From contig CM067316.1 in assembly GCA_034231615.1 (NCBI GenBank), forward strand, positions 26,063,791 through 26,127,790: 64,000 bases of DNA, in the 5' to 3' direction. Position 1 is the stretch's first letter; each line of letters begins with the position of its first letter. Shown here one piece after another: positions 1 through 30,699 of this stretch. The position numbers were made by a program, and so were the translations under genes. Origin of the DNA: Meghimatium bilineatum (lineage: Eukaryota; Mollusca; Gastropoda; Stylommatophora; Philomycidae). The notes beneath the pieces were generated by a model. It worked only from the letters and a program-made list of their open reading frames with translations. It made no database searches and had not been told where the DNA came from.

Positions 1-232
1 ACAATAGTATTTAGGGCCTACTACCTATCTGAAGAACTTGTAGTTAGTCGAGGTTAATCTAAATTTCTAAAAATAACAAAACAAATGTTCCATACTAACC
101 ATCTCCTATGAGATGCTTCAATAAAACTCAGCACTTCACATCTCATAAGAGACATGTCAGATTGAATCAGTTAAATTTAACACATAAAATTGGTGAGAAT
201 TATTATTGTTCATATATGTTTTGCTCTTCCAG

Positions 233-19374
<19,142 letters not shown>

Positions 19375-19479
19375 GGCATGCTCATATTAAGTCCTTCACA
19401 TTTAGTATTCACAAAAGTATTGACGGATGCTTTCTTCACAGATTTGTGTTGAGCAATGTACACAGTTATTTATGTGCTC

Positions 19480-20060
19480 ATATTTCTACTACAGCATTCA
19501 ATCAAATAACTAATATAAACAATGTGGGTGACTGTACAGTTGAGAGTAAGAGAAGAACAGCAATGGCGCTGTCAAAATTAAAACAGCTAAAGAAACTATG
19601 GCAGGGTACTAACATAAGAACCAAGTTGTGTTTACTACGAACATGTGTGTTTCCTGTGGCAACATATGGATGTGAAGCATGGATACTAAGTAAAATAGTG
19701 GCCAAGAGAACAACATCATTTGAATTAAAGTGTCATAGAAAAGTTCTGAGAATACCATGGACAGCAAGGAAAACAAACCAGGAGAAATTAAGCACAATTA
19801 ACATCCAGGAATGCTGGTTTTTGAACACCAAATTAAAGAAAAAGCTAGTTTGTTTTCAGTCACATTAAGAGACATGAAAGCATGAAAAGAGTGTTACTTT
19901 AGGGGATGATAGAAGGCAACAGGGACAAAGGCTGTCCAAGATGCTGTTGTACAAAAGACATTCAAGAATGCATACGTATGTCACTAAAAGATTCACAAAC
20001 GTGATCAATTACTGTAAACATTGTGGGCTGATGGACCAGTTCTAGGGTATAGCAAAATCA
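19480..20060 (+). pseudogene. LINE reverse transcriptase C-terminal relic
   Basis: An open stretch gives TAMALSKLKQLKKLWQGTNI, RTCVFPVATYGCEAWILSKI and ELKCHRKVLRIPWTARKTNQ; after a break, RHESMKRVLL and MIEGNRDKG follow. It starts ~100 bp after the gene 1 stop codon. The same family occurs on the minus strand at 34845, 37385 and 48545. Confidence 0.75.
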
Positions 20061-20309
20061 TGAAACTTTTCCAATGCACTTTATGTAGAAATTGTAGGTC
20101 ACTGGAATGTCACTGTGTGTTGTGTTAATTCTGAACTGGTACACAAATTCCAGTGTAATTGAAATATGTGAATTAATTGGTTAAGTTATTAATTAGAACA
20201 TACTAGAATGAAAGGTTTGGGTTAGGATTAGCAGTAACAAGTCATAAGAAAATAGGTATGTACAATCACCTGACTCTTTTCACTGCTGGTTAATTACTGT
20301 TTTGTATTG

Positions 20310-20785
20310 TTTGTCCATCACAAGTGATAATGACCATTTGTTACATCCACTTTTGAAATTCAGTTAGAGATATGTCAATGCCTATAGATTCGTAGATGGC
20401 TAATAAGCCCTATTCGAGCTACAAATGTCCTTGGATAGTACTGGCATGGAATGACCACTGTAGACAGTTTTTGGTCAATCTTTTACATTTTAGCTACTCT
20501 CTGCTGTTGAGCTGCTGCATTTCTCTTCTTTTCACAAGATGATGTGCCCTTTTTGACTCTAGAGCGCCATGTAAATCTATTTTATGCAAGTTCTTCCCAT
20601 GTATCATGGTATATTTCAAAGTCTTTCAGTGAGATTTTTAACAAATCCTTGTAGCGATTCTTTTGACCACCAAGAGATCTTGTACCCTTATCCAGCTCCC
20701 CATAGATACGTATCTTTGGCAAGCAATGACTTGGCATACTTACCAGATGACCTGCTCAATGAATCTATGTCTGCATCAGAATAGT
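20310..20785 (-). mobile_element. LINE 3' end (family with C-terminal zinc finger)
   Basis: The minus strand reads AGHLVSMPSHCLPKIRIYGE, GGQKNRYKDLLKISLKDFEI and CEKKRNAAAQQQRVA. GTCCATCACAAGTGATAATG at the low-coordinate end is the family 3' end, also seen at 30435 and 59693. Confidence 0.6.
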
Positions 20786-20807
20786 GTCAATGCTAGGCAT
20801 ACCACGG

Positions 20808-20945
20808 ATATCATGCATCTATGACAGATGGAGTTTGTGCATCTATGGTTGGTGGAGATCATGCATCTAAGATATGGAGATCGTGCATCTATGGCTGGCG
20901 GAGATCATGCATCTATGACAGATGGAGATCGTGCATCTATGACCG
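20808..20945. repeat. ~24-bp tandem repeat, six units
   Basis: Units of the form GCATCTATGACAGATGGAGA recur at about 24-bp spacing between 20814 and 20945, with substitutions and one shorter unit. It adjoins the LINE 3' end. Confidence 0.8.
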
Positions 20946-21059
20946 CAGTGGTGGCATCGTTTTCAGTCAGCAACTTCATTTTCTCATTCTTCTATTTGCA
21001 ATTCCTAAAAAGAAACATAACATGACAATAAAATATTTGTTTCAATATTTTGCAACCTG

Positions 21060-21255
21060 AGGGGGCAGTGAGTGTGGCAAATCTACACATTAAGTCAGTG
21101 CGCATATTTGCCCCACTAATAGTGTGTAATTTTATCACATTCTTCACAACTTCAATAAAATTTCATGAAAAACACTGTAGCTTGACACAGTAAAGTGCTT
21201 AATAACTTAACAATACAATAAATATATTTTAGTGTTAAAATGTAAACAAACCGAT
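21060..21255 (+). repeat. Fragment of the AAGATGGCGC-type element
   Basis: AAGTGCTTAATAACTTAACA and the surrounding bases match 15715-15770 (ATGTGCTTAATAACTTAATA), and CTTCAATAAAATTTCATG matches ACTTTAATAAAATGTCA. The rest is eroded. Confidence 0.45.
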
Positions 21256-21459
21256 TGGGCTAGTATATCTTGGTCATTTTGTTTTCAAAATTTTAAAAGT
21301 TGCTTCCCTTTAAAGCCAAATGTTTGTCTATGTGACCCTGCAACTTTTGAAGATGATACATAATCTGTATAATATTTTGCATGTATTTAAATTAGTTAAA
21401 AATTGTATTTATATTTATAAATCTTCAATGTGATCCCTCTTTACCTTAAAAAAAAAGCT

Positions 21460-22860
21460 ACATACATCAGAGTCGCAGCACATGTCAACAGAAACTAAGT
21501 GAGATGCAAGTGCAAGATAGGTGGTTACAACAAAACGCCAAAGAGATTCAGAATTTCACTGACAGGAGAGCCTACATGTGATTTTACGATGCATTGAGAA
21601 AAATATATGATCCACGTTCTGCAAGATTATTGCCCTTGTTTAATGCAGATCCGTCAACTCTGCATAGATAAAAACCCAGATCCTAACTGATGAACACAAC
21701 ATTACGAGCAATTTTTAAAATAAGCCATCGATCTACAGCAAAGAAACAATATATCGCATAACACAACATAAGAGAAGAGCTTGACATACCACCATCAAAT
21801 GAGGAAATAGAGACAAAATTCCATTGGACAGACATCATATTGAATAGTTCCTAGTGTGGACGCCATCTAAACAGGCATCTACAAGGTAGGAGGAGAGGTT
21901 TTGTCCAGAAACTTACGAATATCTTTTTGTCATGTGCTGGAGCTCAGGAACACTCCTTCAAAACATGAAATATGTCTCAGTTATCCAACTATATAACAGC
22001 AAGGAAAATAAACAGTCATATAACAATTGCAGAGGGATATCTTAGCTATCCATATATTAGTTAATGTAATGCTAAAATGACTTAAACAAACACTTCCGCC
22101 GAAGATGGATGTGCCGGGCCATTGGCGTAAATAAAACGGCGACACAACGCATTTCCATTCTCTGGACTACATCCTTCTGGAAATCTAATAGGACCATGGT
22201 CCTGCTACAAGAGATAGCCAGTGGGAGTTTGAGAATGAATGCTGAAGAAGAAGAAGAAGACACAAACACTCACAGATGATATTCCGCCTAACAGTCAGTG
22301 CGCATTTCATGCAGGTCACGGAACAGTAGACATAATCTTTGTTGTCCATCCAAGATCACCAATGGAAATTTTACATTTGTATCGCCCACAAAGGCATTTG
22401 ACACCATGAACAGAGATGGGCTCTGTAAAGTGCTTGCCAAATTTGAGTGCCCTAAAAAATGTATCAATATCATTTAACAGATTCATGATGGTCGTCATTA
22501 TCAATGAAGAGTGTCATCACCAGCCTTTCCTTTCACAGCCTGGCTTAAACTAAAATGTGTTGTATCAATCTGCACTAAATTATCCACATTTCAATCCTCA
22601 TATGCAATTTGAAGAACTTCAAACAGTCAATAGCTTCACTTGACTGGACAGAACTCTCTCACAAACTATAAACTTCGGCACTGAGATAAACAAAAGAATA
22701 GCAAAAGCTAGTGCCACATTTGAAAGGATATACAAAAATGTATGCGATAGAAGGAGAATAATCACTATAACCAAACTCATAATTTACCAGGCAGTAGCAA
22801 TATCATCACTTCTTTGTGCCTGTGAAATATGGACAATATATGCCAGATATGCTAGAATGA
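21460..22860 (+). pseudogene. jockey/CR1-like LINE relic, interrupted by a SINE
   Basis: Segments read NAKEIQNFTDRRAYM, FYDALRKIYDPRSARLLPLF (before RT), THKAFDTMNRDGLCKVLAKF (RT palm) and INKRIAKASATFERIYKNVC, SLLCACEIWTIYAR (after the catalytic box). Many stops are present and the catalytic centre is missing. The SINE-like copy at 22095-22261 with its target duplication lies inside. Confidence 0.7.
22095..22261 (-). mobile_element. SINE-like repeat inserted in a LINE relic
   Basis: It is the reverse complement of the 1888-2036 family (GGCCATTGGCGTAAATAAAA, then ACACAACGCATTTCCATTCT) and ends in a GAAGAAGAAGAAGA tail. Direct repeats ACAAACACT at 22086-22094 and 22262-22270 flank it. It interrupts a plus-strand LINE. 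Confidence 0.8.
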
Positions 22861-23750
22861 ATTAGGTGTGGAAATTATCACAGAACTTTGCAGTGACATA
22901 TATGAAACAGGCCACATACCTAAAGACTTCACATCATCAGTGTTCATACCACTAAGAAGCACAGGACCATGGACTTTACAGAATATAGAACAATAAGATT
23001 AATGAGTCATATAACTAAAATACTACTCAAGATAATACATGAAAGGATTTAAAACAAGATAAACACAGGTTGGTGAAGAACAATTCAGTTTAAGAAAAAA
23101 AAACAAATGAACCAGAGAAGCTACACTTAGTATCTGACTATTGATAGAGAAATATATAGAAGTAAAAAAAAGTATCTACGGTATATTTGCTTCATAGACT
23201 ACAGCAAGGCATTTGACAGAGTCCAACATGAAAAATTAATAAAATGTCTTCAAGAAATAGGCATAGATGGAAAAGACATCAGACTAATTAGAAATATATA
23301 CTGGGAACAGACTGCATCAATAAGGTGTGAAAACAGCTATAGAAATAAGAAGAGGGGTAAGACAAACTGCATTTTATCACCAAGCGTATTTAATATCTAC
23401 ACAGAGAATATCTTTAAAAATATAGAAGAAATACCAGGACTCAAGATAAATGGAAAAATAATAAACAACCTGAGATCTGCAGATGACACTTTTTAGCAGA
23501 AAGTGAACATGAACTACAAAGACTAATAGATCAAGTCAATAAATCAAGTAATGAATATGGACTGGATATAAATATCAAATAAACAAAAACCATGATAATC
23601 AGCAAAGACACAGAAGAACAGGAGGTAAACATAAACATACAGGGAGAGAAACTACAAGTAAAACATTATCAATATCTTGGACACATAATCACAAATGACA
23701 GCAGCTGTAAAACAGAAGTTAAAAGGAGAATAGGAATGGCATAGCTGTAT
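22858..23750 (+). pseudogene. LINE reverse transcriptase relic
   Basis: Blocks in order are ELCSDIYETGHIPKDF, CFIDYSKAFDRVQHEKLIKC, LSPSVFNIYTENIFKNIEEI, NLRSADDT, KTMIISKDTEEQE and HYQYLGHIITNDSSCKTEVK. The catalytic box is SADD (usually YADD). Several stops and frameshifts are present. The relic at 30700-31160 is a close relative. Confidence 0.8.
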
Positions 23751-23964
23751 GTCATGCTCAGAGTGCTGTAGATATTTGCAGGAGTGCCACACTACAGACA
23801 TCATCATCATCCCAGTTGAGCTGTATGGTCATTGTCGACTACAACACACAACAAGCTGCAAGTAGTAGGCTCTATTATAAGTGTATTTGTATGAATATGT
23901 GCCTTGGTGGTTGATTATCCCTTGCAAAATTAGCTAAAGTGATTTCTTTTTTTGTTCACACTGC

Positions 23965-24210
23965 TTAAGGAATATACTGTTAGGCCCATATTTTTTCTTA
24001 ACTAACAACATATCTAGGGATGACATAATCAGCATCACAAATACTACCTTTACTTTCCCAGATCTGGCACCAATCTCATTAGGCTGGATTGACATACAGT
24101 TTGTGATTTTAAAATATTTCCAGTTGATCTAGAAATTTAACCCTGGATCACCCAACAAGGAAGCCAGTACAATAACCACTGATCAGTTGAATCTCGCGCA
24201 CACCACACAT
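23965..24210 (+). repeat. Dispersed repeat, copy 1
   Basis: ATACTGTTAGGCCCAT, CAATCTCATTAGGCTGGATT, GATTTTAAAATATTTCCAGT and ACCCAACAAGGAAGCCAG align in order with 44715-44945. TTTAACCCTGGATC is an inverted B-box-like segment. Confidence 0.55.
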
Positions 24211-24414
24211 CCTCCACTTTCCCCTTACCCATGCTATTGAGTCATACTGGGAAATACAAATTTTGTATATTATTAGCATAATTTACAGCAAGTTTACACA
24301 CTGTTAAAATTGAAAAATCAATGAGTAAATAGATTGCTTTTATATTATAGTGTTAATTGTCACAATAAATTTATAAAATATATGTTATCTGCACAAACAC
24401 CCACATATATAGGG

Positions 24415-25035
24415 TTGCCGTGGGGTAAAGTGTTGCATGGGGCAAAATGTTGCAGCAGGGTTTTTTTCAGGATTTATGGATTTTTACGAAACCGCATGTG
24501 ACTAGGTCAGACGCCAACATTCCAATCTTTGACACACCATAGTTTTATACATCAAGGACAAGTAAATTTTCACCACTGCAGAATAATATTTTTTCACTAT
24601 TTTCTATCATTTTTTTGCAACTTCTTGCACTCTGCCTGCTGTTATCATTACTATCGTGATTATTAAACTGAAATATATGTTGTGCTGTTAATTAATTAAG
24701 CACATTATCTTGTCAGGCTACTTTACTTTTTCATAGGAATTTATGATATTTGCTAATAATGTGATTTGGGGTCAAGTGCCGCATGTTCATTGGGGCAAAG
24801 TGTCGCATTCAAAATTTATGAAAAAATGCAGATATCATGAGGAAGTTACTGATGCTGATCTAAAGCTGGGAGAGACCGATATATATGCTTATAATGATCA
24901 TCCAACCTTACAAAGATATTGTTAGCTTTAGAATGGAACTTACAAATTATTTTTTATCAGATTAAAGTTACGAAACTAGGTCTATCTATTTATTCAATGT
25001 ATTCTTAGCACACATTTACACACTGCCGGTGTACT
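24415..25035 (+). mobile_element. AAGATGGCGC-type DNA element, truncated copy
   Basis: It begins GGGTTGCCGTGGGGTAAAG and is collinear with 27347-27960 (GCACTCTGCCTGCTGTTATC; GGTCTATCTATTTATT). The encoded DADLKLGETDIYAYND is kept at 24852-24899. It ends abruptly after ACACACTGCCGG, so the right half is lost. Confidence 0.65.
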
Positions 25036-25280
25036 TAACCTAAAGGAACATTTGCTAAAAGACAAAGGTAAGAAACTGAAACAAGACATGTAGTGACAAT
25101 AAGTTTTTCCCTGGTGACAGGTTGTCAGCTCATCCCTAACTTTCCTTAGTGCCTCCTACAACATGTCTGTTATGAAGACAGTGACCTTATTTTTGGCACC
25201 CTAAACTGGATGTCCAGTCCCTGGTTTCCACATGGGCCATTTTAAGGGGTATTTGTACAGAAATACAGAATGACAAGATA

Positions 25281-25380
25281 AGGAGATCTCAATGGCTTAG
25301 TGGTTGTCATTCGCTTTATGCTCAAGAAGTTCTAAGTTTCAAATCCTGCTCATGTCTTGTTAACACTGGTTATTTTAGAT
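25281..25380 (+). repeat. tRNA-like SINE head
   Basis: TGGCTTAGTGGT matches the A box of a Pol III tRNA-type promoter and AGTTTCAAATCC, 43 bases on, resembles a B box. No cloverleaf acceptor stem is seen. A 24-bp unit (ATTGATTGGATTCTGGGGAT) repeats three times just downstream (25385-25440). Confidence 0.45.
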
Positions 25381-25717
25381 TGTGGGGATTATTGATTGGA
25401 TTCTGGGGATTATTGATTGGATTCTGGGAATTATTGATTGGAGCTGCAAAATTATGTTCTATGAGTGCTACTTTAGGCAGGTGGCATGGGGATAGAGTGC
25501 ATATGGGATAACCCAAGTACAATCAAGTCAATCTCTATGCCTTTTTTTTACAGAATGATCCTTCTGGAAGTTCATAGTTATACATAACAACCTCAGAGAG
25601 ATCAATCAATTATAATTTTTGTTCTATTAAAAAAGTTTTTCCTCATTGTTGTACTCTGTATTTTCTGTAAATATTTAGCAGAAGTTCAATTTAATTGAAG
25701 TACTAAATCAGTCACAA

Positions 25718-25865
25718 CTCTGAAGATGAATGTGTCTGGCCATTGGTGAAAATAAAATGGTGACAACACATTTTCATTCTCTGGACTACATCCAACTGGA
25801 AATCCTGTTTGACCATTGATATAAAAGAAATCCAGTGGGAGTTTGAGAATTAATGCTGTATTAGA
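25718..25865 (-). mobile_element. SINE-like repeat, diverged
   Basis: It matches the 22095-22261 copy (GGCCATTGGTGAAAATAAAA, then TCTCTGGACTACATCCA, then GTGGGAGTTTGAGAAT). The 8-bp AGTCACAA at 25710-25717 and 25866-25873 is the likely target duplication. Confidence 0.7.
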
Positions 25866-25873
25866 AGTCACAA

Positions 25874-27129
25874 GTCCTTACTCAGAATTGTGCTAAACTT
25901 ATGTAGCAGCAGCAGTAATCAAATGTCAAAAATTTATTTTTGTATATTACCACACATTTAAAAATAAAATGATAAATAAATAACTGATGGCATATGAGTG
26001 GTGTAGCCACATAACCGATGGCATATGGGTAGTGTAGTTTATGAGAGAAGTGGCAACTGTACTCTCAAGTTCTGTTTAATATGTACATTTTTGCTATTGT
26101 TTGTAAATTGTTGAACTGTTTTACAAACAAGAATTATGTGTACAATTTTCTTGTAACTTGATATGAATTTCGTTGGTACTAAATTACTTGTTTTAGTCTG
26201 GAGGTTTTGAGGAATGACATTGGTGAAAATGTATGTTTTTTTTAAAAACATTTTTTTGTGTCAAATGCTGGAAGTAATTTATTTTTGTATGGGCTAAAAA
26301 TATGTGAACCATATCGGAGAGAAATAGAGATACCAATGAGATGGTAAAATGTTGTGTTTTCAAGTCTGAGAGTAGAGAAACTTGTTGCTATATCAGGGAA
26401 ATGGAGACATCTACACTTAATTTGACATTGATGGTCTGACAGTTAATTGTACATTGTTATTCATATCCTAATATTACACTATGTAAGGTTGTCCATGATA
26501 AAAATGTTTGCTGCATATTTCAAGTGTATTAGGTTCAGATATGCATAATATGTAAAAATAGAAATAATTAATTAATGTTGTATATTAATGTTTCTATGAG
26601 TGCAGTACACATTTCTCTATGGTGCTTTTTTGGGAGGGAAAAGAGTTCATTCTGACAAAAACTAAGGCACAAATAAACTAAAGTGGTATCACTACCGAAT
26701 ATTTCATTTTATAAAACTAAAGTGAATCTACATTTTTTTAAATACCTTGTACAAAATGCACAAAAAGTTTTTACTTACACAATTCTTTTGCAAAAATAAT
26801 TTTTACTAATTTAAATACATGCAAAATATCATACAAATCGTGTATCATCTTCAAAAGTTTCAGGGATCCATAGGCAAACATCAGGCTATATAGGAAGAGA
26901 CATACAACTCTTAAAATTGTGAACATAAAAATTACCAAGAAATATGAGTTCAATAAGTTTGTTTTAAATATCCATAAAAATTACCAAGATATACAAGTTC
27001 AATTGGTTTGTTGTAAATAAAACAACACAGACTGTAATATAATCATCCTGCCATTTATATTCCAACATGAATATGGTGCTACTTCAGTTATCATTTACAG
27101 GAAGCCTTTGCAAAGTTTCTTAAAGTTCT
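25874..27129. other. Intergenic AT-rich DNA, nothing recognised
   Basis: Includes a small direct duplication (GATGGCATATG(A/G)GTAGTGTAG-like, 25985-26040) and repeated TTACCAAGA-type segments near 26930-26995. No coding signal. Confidence 0.5.
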
Positions 27130-27346
27130 CTTGTTTTTGTGTACCTCCTGTCCTCATGCTAAATGTGAATCCCTAATGGTCTTGTATATCTTCTACCCTC
27201 AATTTAAGTTTGAATCACTAATGGTTTTGTATAGGCCTACCTCCTGTCTTCAACTTAAATGTCAATCACTAATGGTTTTGTATACTTCCTGTCCTCAGCT
27301 TAAATGTCAACCACTAATGGTTTGTATACCTCATGTCCACAGTTTA
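27130..27346. repeat. ~46-bp tandem repeat, left half
   Basis: About 4.5 units of AATGTCAATCACTAATGGTT plus TTGTATACCTCCTGTCCTCA follow each other with ~10-20% divergence. The array resumes at 28503 after the inserted DNA element. Confidence 0.8.
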
Positions 27347-28500
27347 GGATACCCCGAGGCAAGATGGTGCATGGGATAAGATGGAGCAGCGGGTTTTTTC
27401 GAGCCTATGGGTTTTTCCAGTAGCACACATGGCTAGTTCAGGTGGCAACATTTCAATCTGTAACGCAACGAAATTTGATATGTCAAGGGGGAGTACATTT
27501 TCAACAATGTGGAAAAATATTTTTTCACTATGCTTGATCTATTTTTTTCCCCTTCTTTTGGCACTCTGCCTGCTGTTATCATATAATGATTTTTTAAATG
27601 TTTACACTGAAATATATGTTGTGTTGTTAAGTTCTTAAACATATTTTTTTGTCAGGCTACTTTGTTTTTTAATTGGAATTTATGATAGTTGTTAAAAATG
27701 AGAATTGGGGCAAGATGGCGCATTCAAAATGCATGAAAAAGAAAGCTGATAAGGAAGAAACAGATGCGGATCTAAAGCTTGGAGAGACAGATATATATGG
27801 TTATAATGATCATCCAATTTTACAAAGACATTTTTCCTTTAAAACAGAACTCACAAACTATTTTTTTATTCACATTTTTTATTTCAGATTAAAGCTACAA
27901 AACTAGGTCTATCTATTTATTGTCTATTCTTAGCATACATTTACACACTGCCGGTTTGCTAGACTTGTTGCAGTGGGAATCTCCCTCAATTTTATAATAG
28001 TTTGCATCACATTTTTTGCTTGTGCCATCTTTCCCCATAAAATGGAGCAAGATGGGTTTTTTTTTACATAAGTTTTAAAAAATATCATTCTACTCTTTAC
28101 ACGTAGCTGTATGTTTTCAGTACTCTCACTAATGTAAGATGAATGGATAAACTATACACTGATGATCAATAAAAGGTAATACTGCTAGTAAAACTGTATG
28201 AAAATTGTATTTACGTAGAGAACAGGTGATGAAATTTTACTGCAAGATGACTAACACACTATCGGAATCTCACGTGAAATAACACACACAATTGAAAACA
28301 AGCTAAAATCATACAAATAACAATACACATGACATAATCAACGTTTCAACCAAAAGGTCTTTATCAAGATACGCACAAAACATCAAAAGATGATGAATAT
28401 AAATGACGACACCACACAATAGTGGTAGTTTGGTCTCTCATAGATATCTCTCCTAGTTGCCAGAATATGTGAAAAGTGTGTCATCTTGCACTGGGCTACC
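27347..28500 (+). mobile_element. AAGATGGCGC-type DNA element, full-length copy with a Penelope tail inside
   Basis: Ends GGATACCCCGAGGCAAGATG and TCATCTTGCACTGGGCTACC are inverted repeats like those at 15141-16019, in the opposite orientation. It is flanked by halves of a 46-bp tandem repeat (AATCACTAATGGTTTTGTAT), so it inserted into that array. The Penelope tail at 28165-28420 later inserted into it. DADLKLGETDIYGYND is encoded near 27763-27810. Confidence 0.7.
28165..28420 (-). mobile_element. Penelope-like 3' tail, solo
   Basis: AATAAAAGGTAATACTG, then CAACGTTTCAACCAAAAGGT and CTTTATCAAGATACGCACAA match the tail at 4365-4776. No coding part is present. It lies inside the AAGATGGCGC DNA element at 27347-28500, whose sequence resumes after it (TAGTTTGGTCTCTC). 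Confidence 0.7.
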
Positions 28501-28502
28501 AT

Positions 28503-28600
28503 AAATTTCAATCACTAATGGTTTTGTATACCTCCTGTCCTCAACTTAAATGTCAATCACTAATGGTTTTTTATTCTGTCCTCAGCTTAAAATTAATGTT
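28503..28600. repeat. ~46-bp tandem repeat, right half
   Basis: TTTCAATCACTAATGGTTTT and CCTCCTGTCCTCAACTTAAA continue the array at 27130-27346. The two halves are parted by the AAGATGGCGC-type element. Confidence 0.8.
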
Positions 28601-30240
28601 GCTGTATTGTGCATAGCACTACATAATGTTTTGCTAGATGTTACAACAGTTTATAAAAGAAATACTGTACTTAAATGCATTTATGGGTGTCCCGGTGTAC
28701 CTACAGCTTTAGTCATGACTGTCTAGAACTTACATAACTCATCTAAATTTCAATCTTTTCATCTGGGGACACATCTTGAACCTCCGCAACTTTCTCTCTG
28801 TAGTTCTGATAATGATCATCTTGTTTATCTTCTTCTTTACCATAATGATAAACTGCTAATATCTCAGTGTTGTGTAATCTTACCTTTTTCTGATATATTT
28901 TGTTGTTGTTTTTCACAAAGAATTCAGGCACACCTGTTACATGCCAGAAAAAAGACTCAGAAGAATAATGTTTTGCATGTTATGTTTTTTATTAGCATTG
29001 CAACTTTGTTTGTGTATATATTTTATTAGTTGCTCTGAAGCAGTTCAATATGCTGCTGCACAGCCAGATCTTTGCCAAATTATTGTAAGCTGAAAATTTC
29101 TTCATTTTTGTTTTGGTTTCTCATGCAATCCTTATTTTATCATTAACAATAGAGTATTATAAAATATTATTGTTTGTTTTTAATGCCTTATCATTACCAT
29201 TCATGCTGTTATAGTTTAACTAGACAATGGATTTCTGATTTATTTTGAGTATTTTGACATGTTTGATTATGTATGTGTATTTTTATGTTTTTTTAATGAT
29301 TGATCAGGTGTGTACATTATCTGAAAGTGTATATGTTAGATAGTTATAAAAATTGATGCCGCAGCACTTTGTGATACTCATAGGTAGTAAGTAATTCTCT
29401 TTTCAAATACTTATGATATATGAAGAATACATTGTTAGGTTTGTGTATTTATTGACCATCAGCATATGCTAGAATGGATGTGGTCAGTATGTCAAGATTT
29501 ATTCTGGTATAAATTGTATAAAACTAAGTTGAGATGGGGTCATTTGGGGGTTTTTTAAATTTCATATCAACTGGAAATTCATATTTGACATCAGATTAAG
29601 AAGTCAGTGATTTAGAATCCTTTCTAGCAAGAATCATAGCATTATGCTTTGGTATGTGGACATCAAAATTTACATGAGTATGCCTGGGGCTAACATAAAA
29701 TCCTCTATCATCTATGCTATTTACATATATGCAACATGGGTAGCCATATATTCAACCTCCTGGGCAAGAATGGATGTTGATCTTTGCTTTTGACATCCTA
29801 ACTTACAGTGCTAGTTGATACAGAGCATTCAGAAAACATTACCTGTCATGAACTGGTGTATGCTTACTGTTTAAGGTTTATACAGGGTGTAAAGTTGTTG
29901 TGCACTGAATTTGAAATGAAATATATGTGCTCAAAATGATGTTGTTGAAAGTTGTGCATTTCTATGGTCCAGCATACTGCATGATTAAGCAGATTCATGT
30001 TAGCTGGAGAGTTCACATTCATTCTCTGACAAATAAATAATTTTATTGTGCTGTGAGCCACTTTATCCAAATACTTGACTGACATGAGCAGTAATTATTT
30101 TTTTCATAAATGTTATGGCATCAATGACATCACACAAAACTGCACTAAATACCTGCAATTCATTTCATGATAGTCTTAGTGTTACCACAAGGAGAAGATT
30201 GGCTTCGGATTCATAAAATAATGACAAACTTTCATAAGGT
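28601..30240. other. Intergenic DNA with one possible minus-strand open segment
   Basis: The minus-strand frame at 28743-28935 follows a TTTTCTGGCATGTAACAG acceptor-like site and encodes a charged peptide (KEEDKQDDHYQNYREKVAEV). No partner exons were found, so it is not called as a gene. 29870-30070 looks like an old transposon end (TATACAGGGTGT). The rest is unexplained. Confidence 0.35.
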
Positions 30241-30420
30241 CTTAATTATCCTTGACAGAAAATGTAGAGATTGAAAAAGTAGATCTTGAAATTAATCAAC
30301 TAATATCGGATACTCAGGAGATGAAGATGTCTTAATTACCCTTGACAGAAAATGTAGAGATTAGAGAAGTAGATCTTGAAATTAATCAACTAATATCTGA
30401 TACTCAGGAGATTTTGATGT
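30241..30420 (+). repeat. 90-bp tandem duplication with a conserved open frame
   Basis: Two 90-bp units start at 30241 and 30331 with CTTAATTA(T/C)CCTTGACAG. Both encode VDLEINQLISDTQE in the same frame and differ at about ten positions, mostly near the second unit's end. The origin of the peptide is unknown. Confidence 0.75.
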
Positions 30421-30690
30421 CATGTTCTTTCTCATCCATCACAATTGATGATGAACATTTGTTACATCCATTTTATGAAATTCATTTAGAAGTGTATGAC
30501 CGTGTCTATAAGTTCGTAGTTGGCTGATGAGCACAATGATGACACTGAAGCTAAAGATCCTTGGACAGTTTAGGCATCAAATAATTACTTTTGATGGTGT
30601 TTGATCTGCCATTAACCATCTAGATATGTATTTGATATGCCATTATATATCGCCTCCATTGTTAAGCTGCTGCATTTCTGCTTTGTTTCA
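30421..30690 (-). mobile_element. LINE 3' end relic (zinc-finger family)
   Basis: TCCATCACAATTGATGATGA, ATTTGTTACATCCATTTTAT and GTAGTTGGCTGATGAGCAC match 20315-20400 and 59693-59790. The coding part is heavily decayed. Confidence 0.45.
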
Positions 30691-30699
30691 CACAATTAT

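Noticed and set aside
25281-25360. Functional tRNA gene
   Set aside because: A-box and B-box-like blocks are present, but no acceptor stem or anticodon arm can be drawn; it fits a SINE head better.
29864-30085. Minus-strand 73-codon frame as a gene
   Set aside because: CWTIEMHNFQQHHFEHI and the TATACAGGGTGT edge look like the worn end of a DNA transposon; too little is left to place the family.
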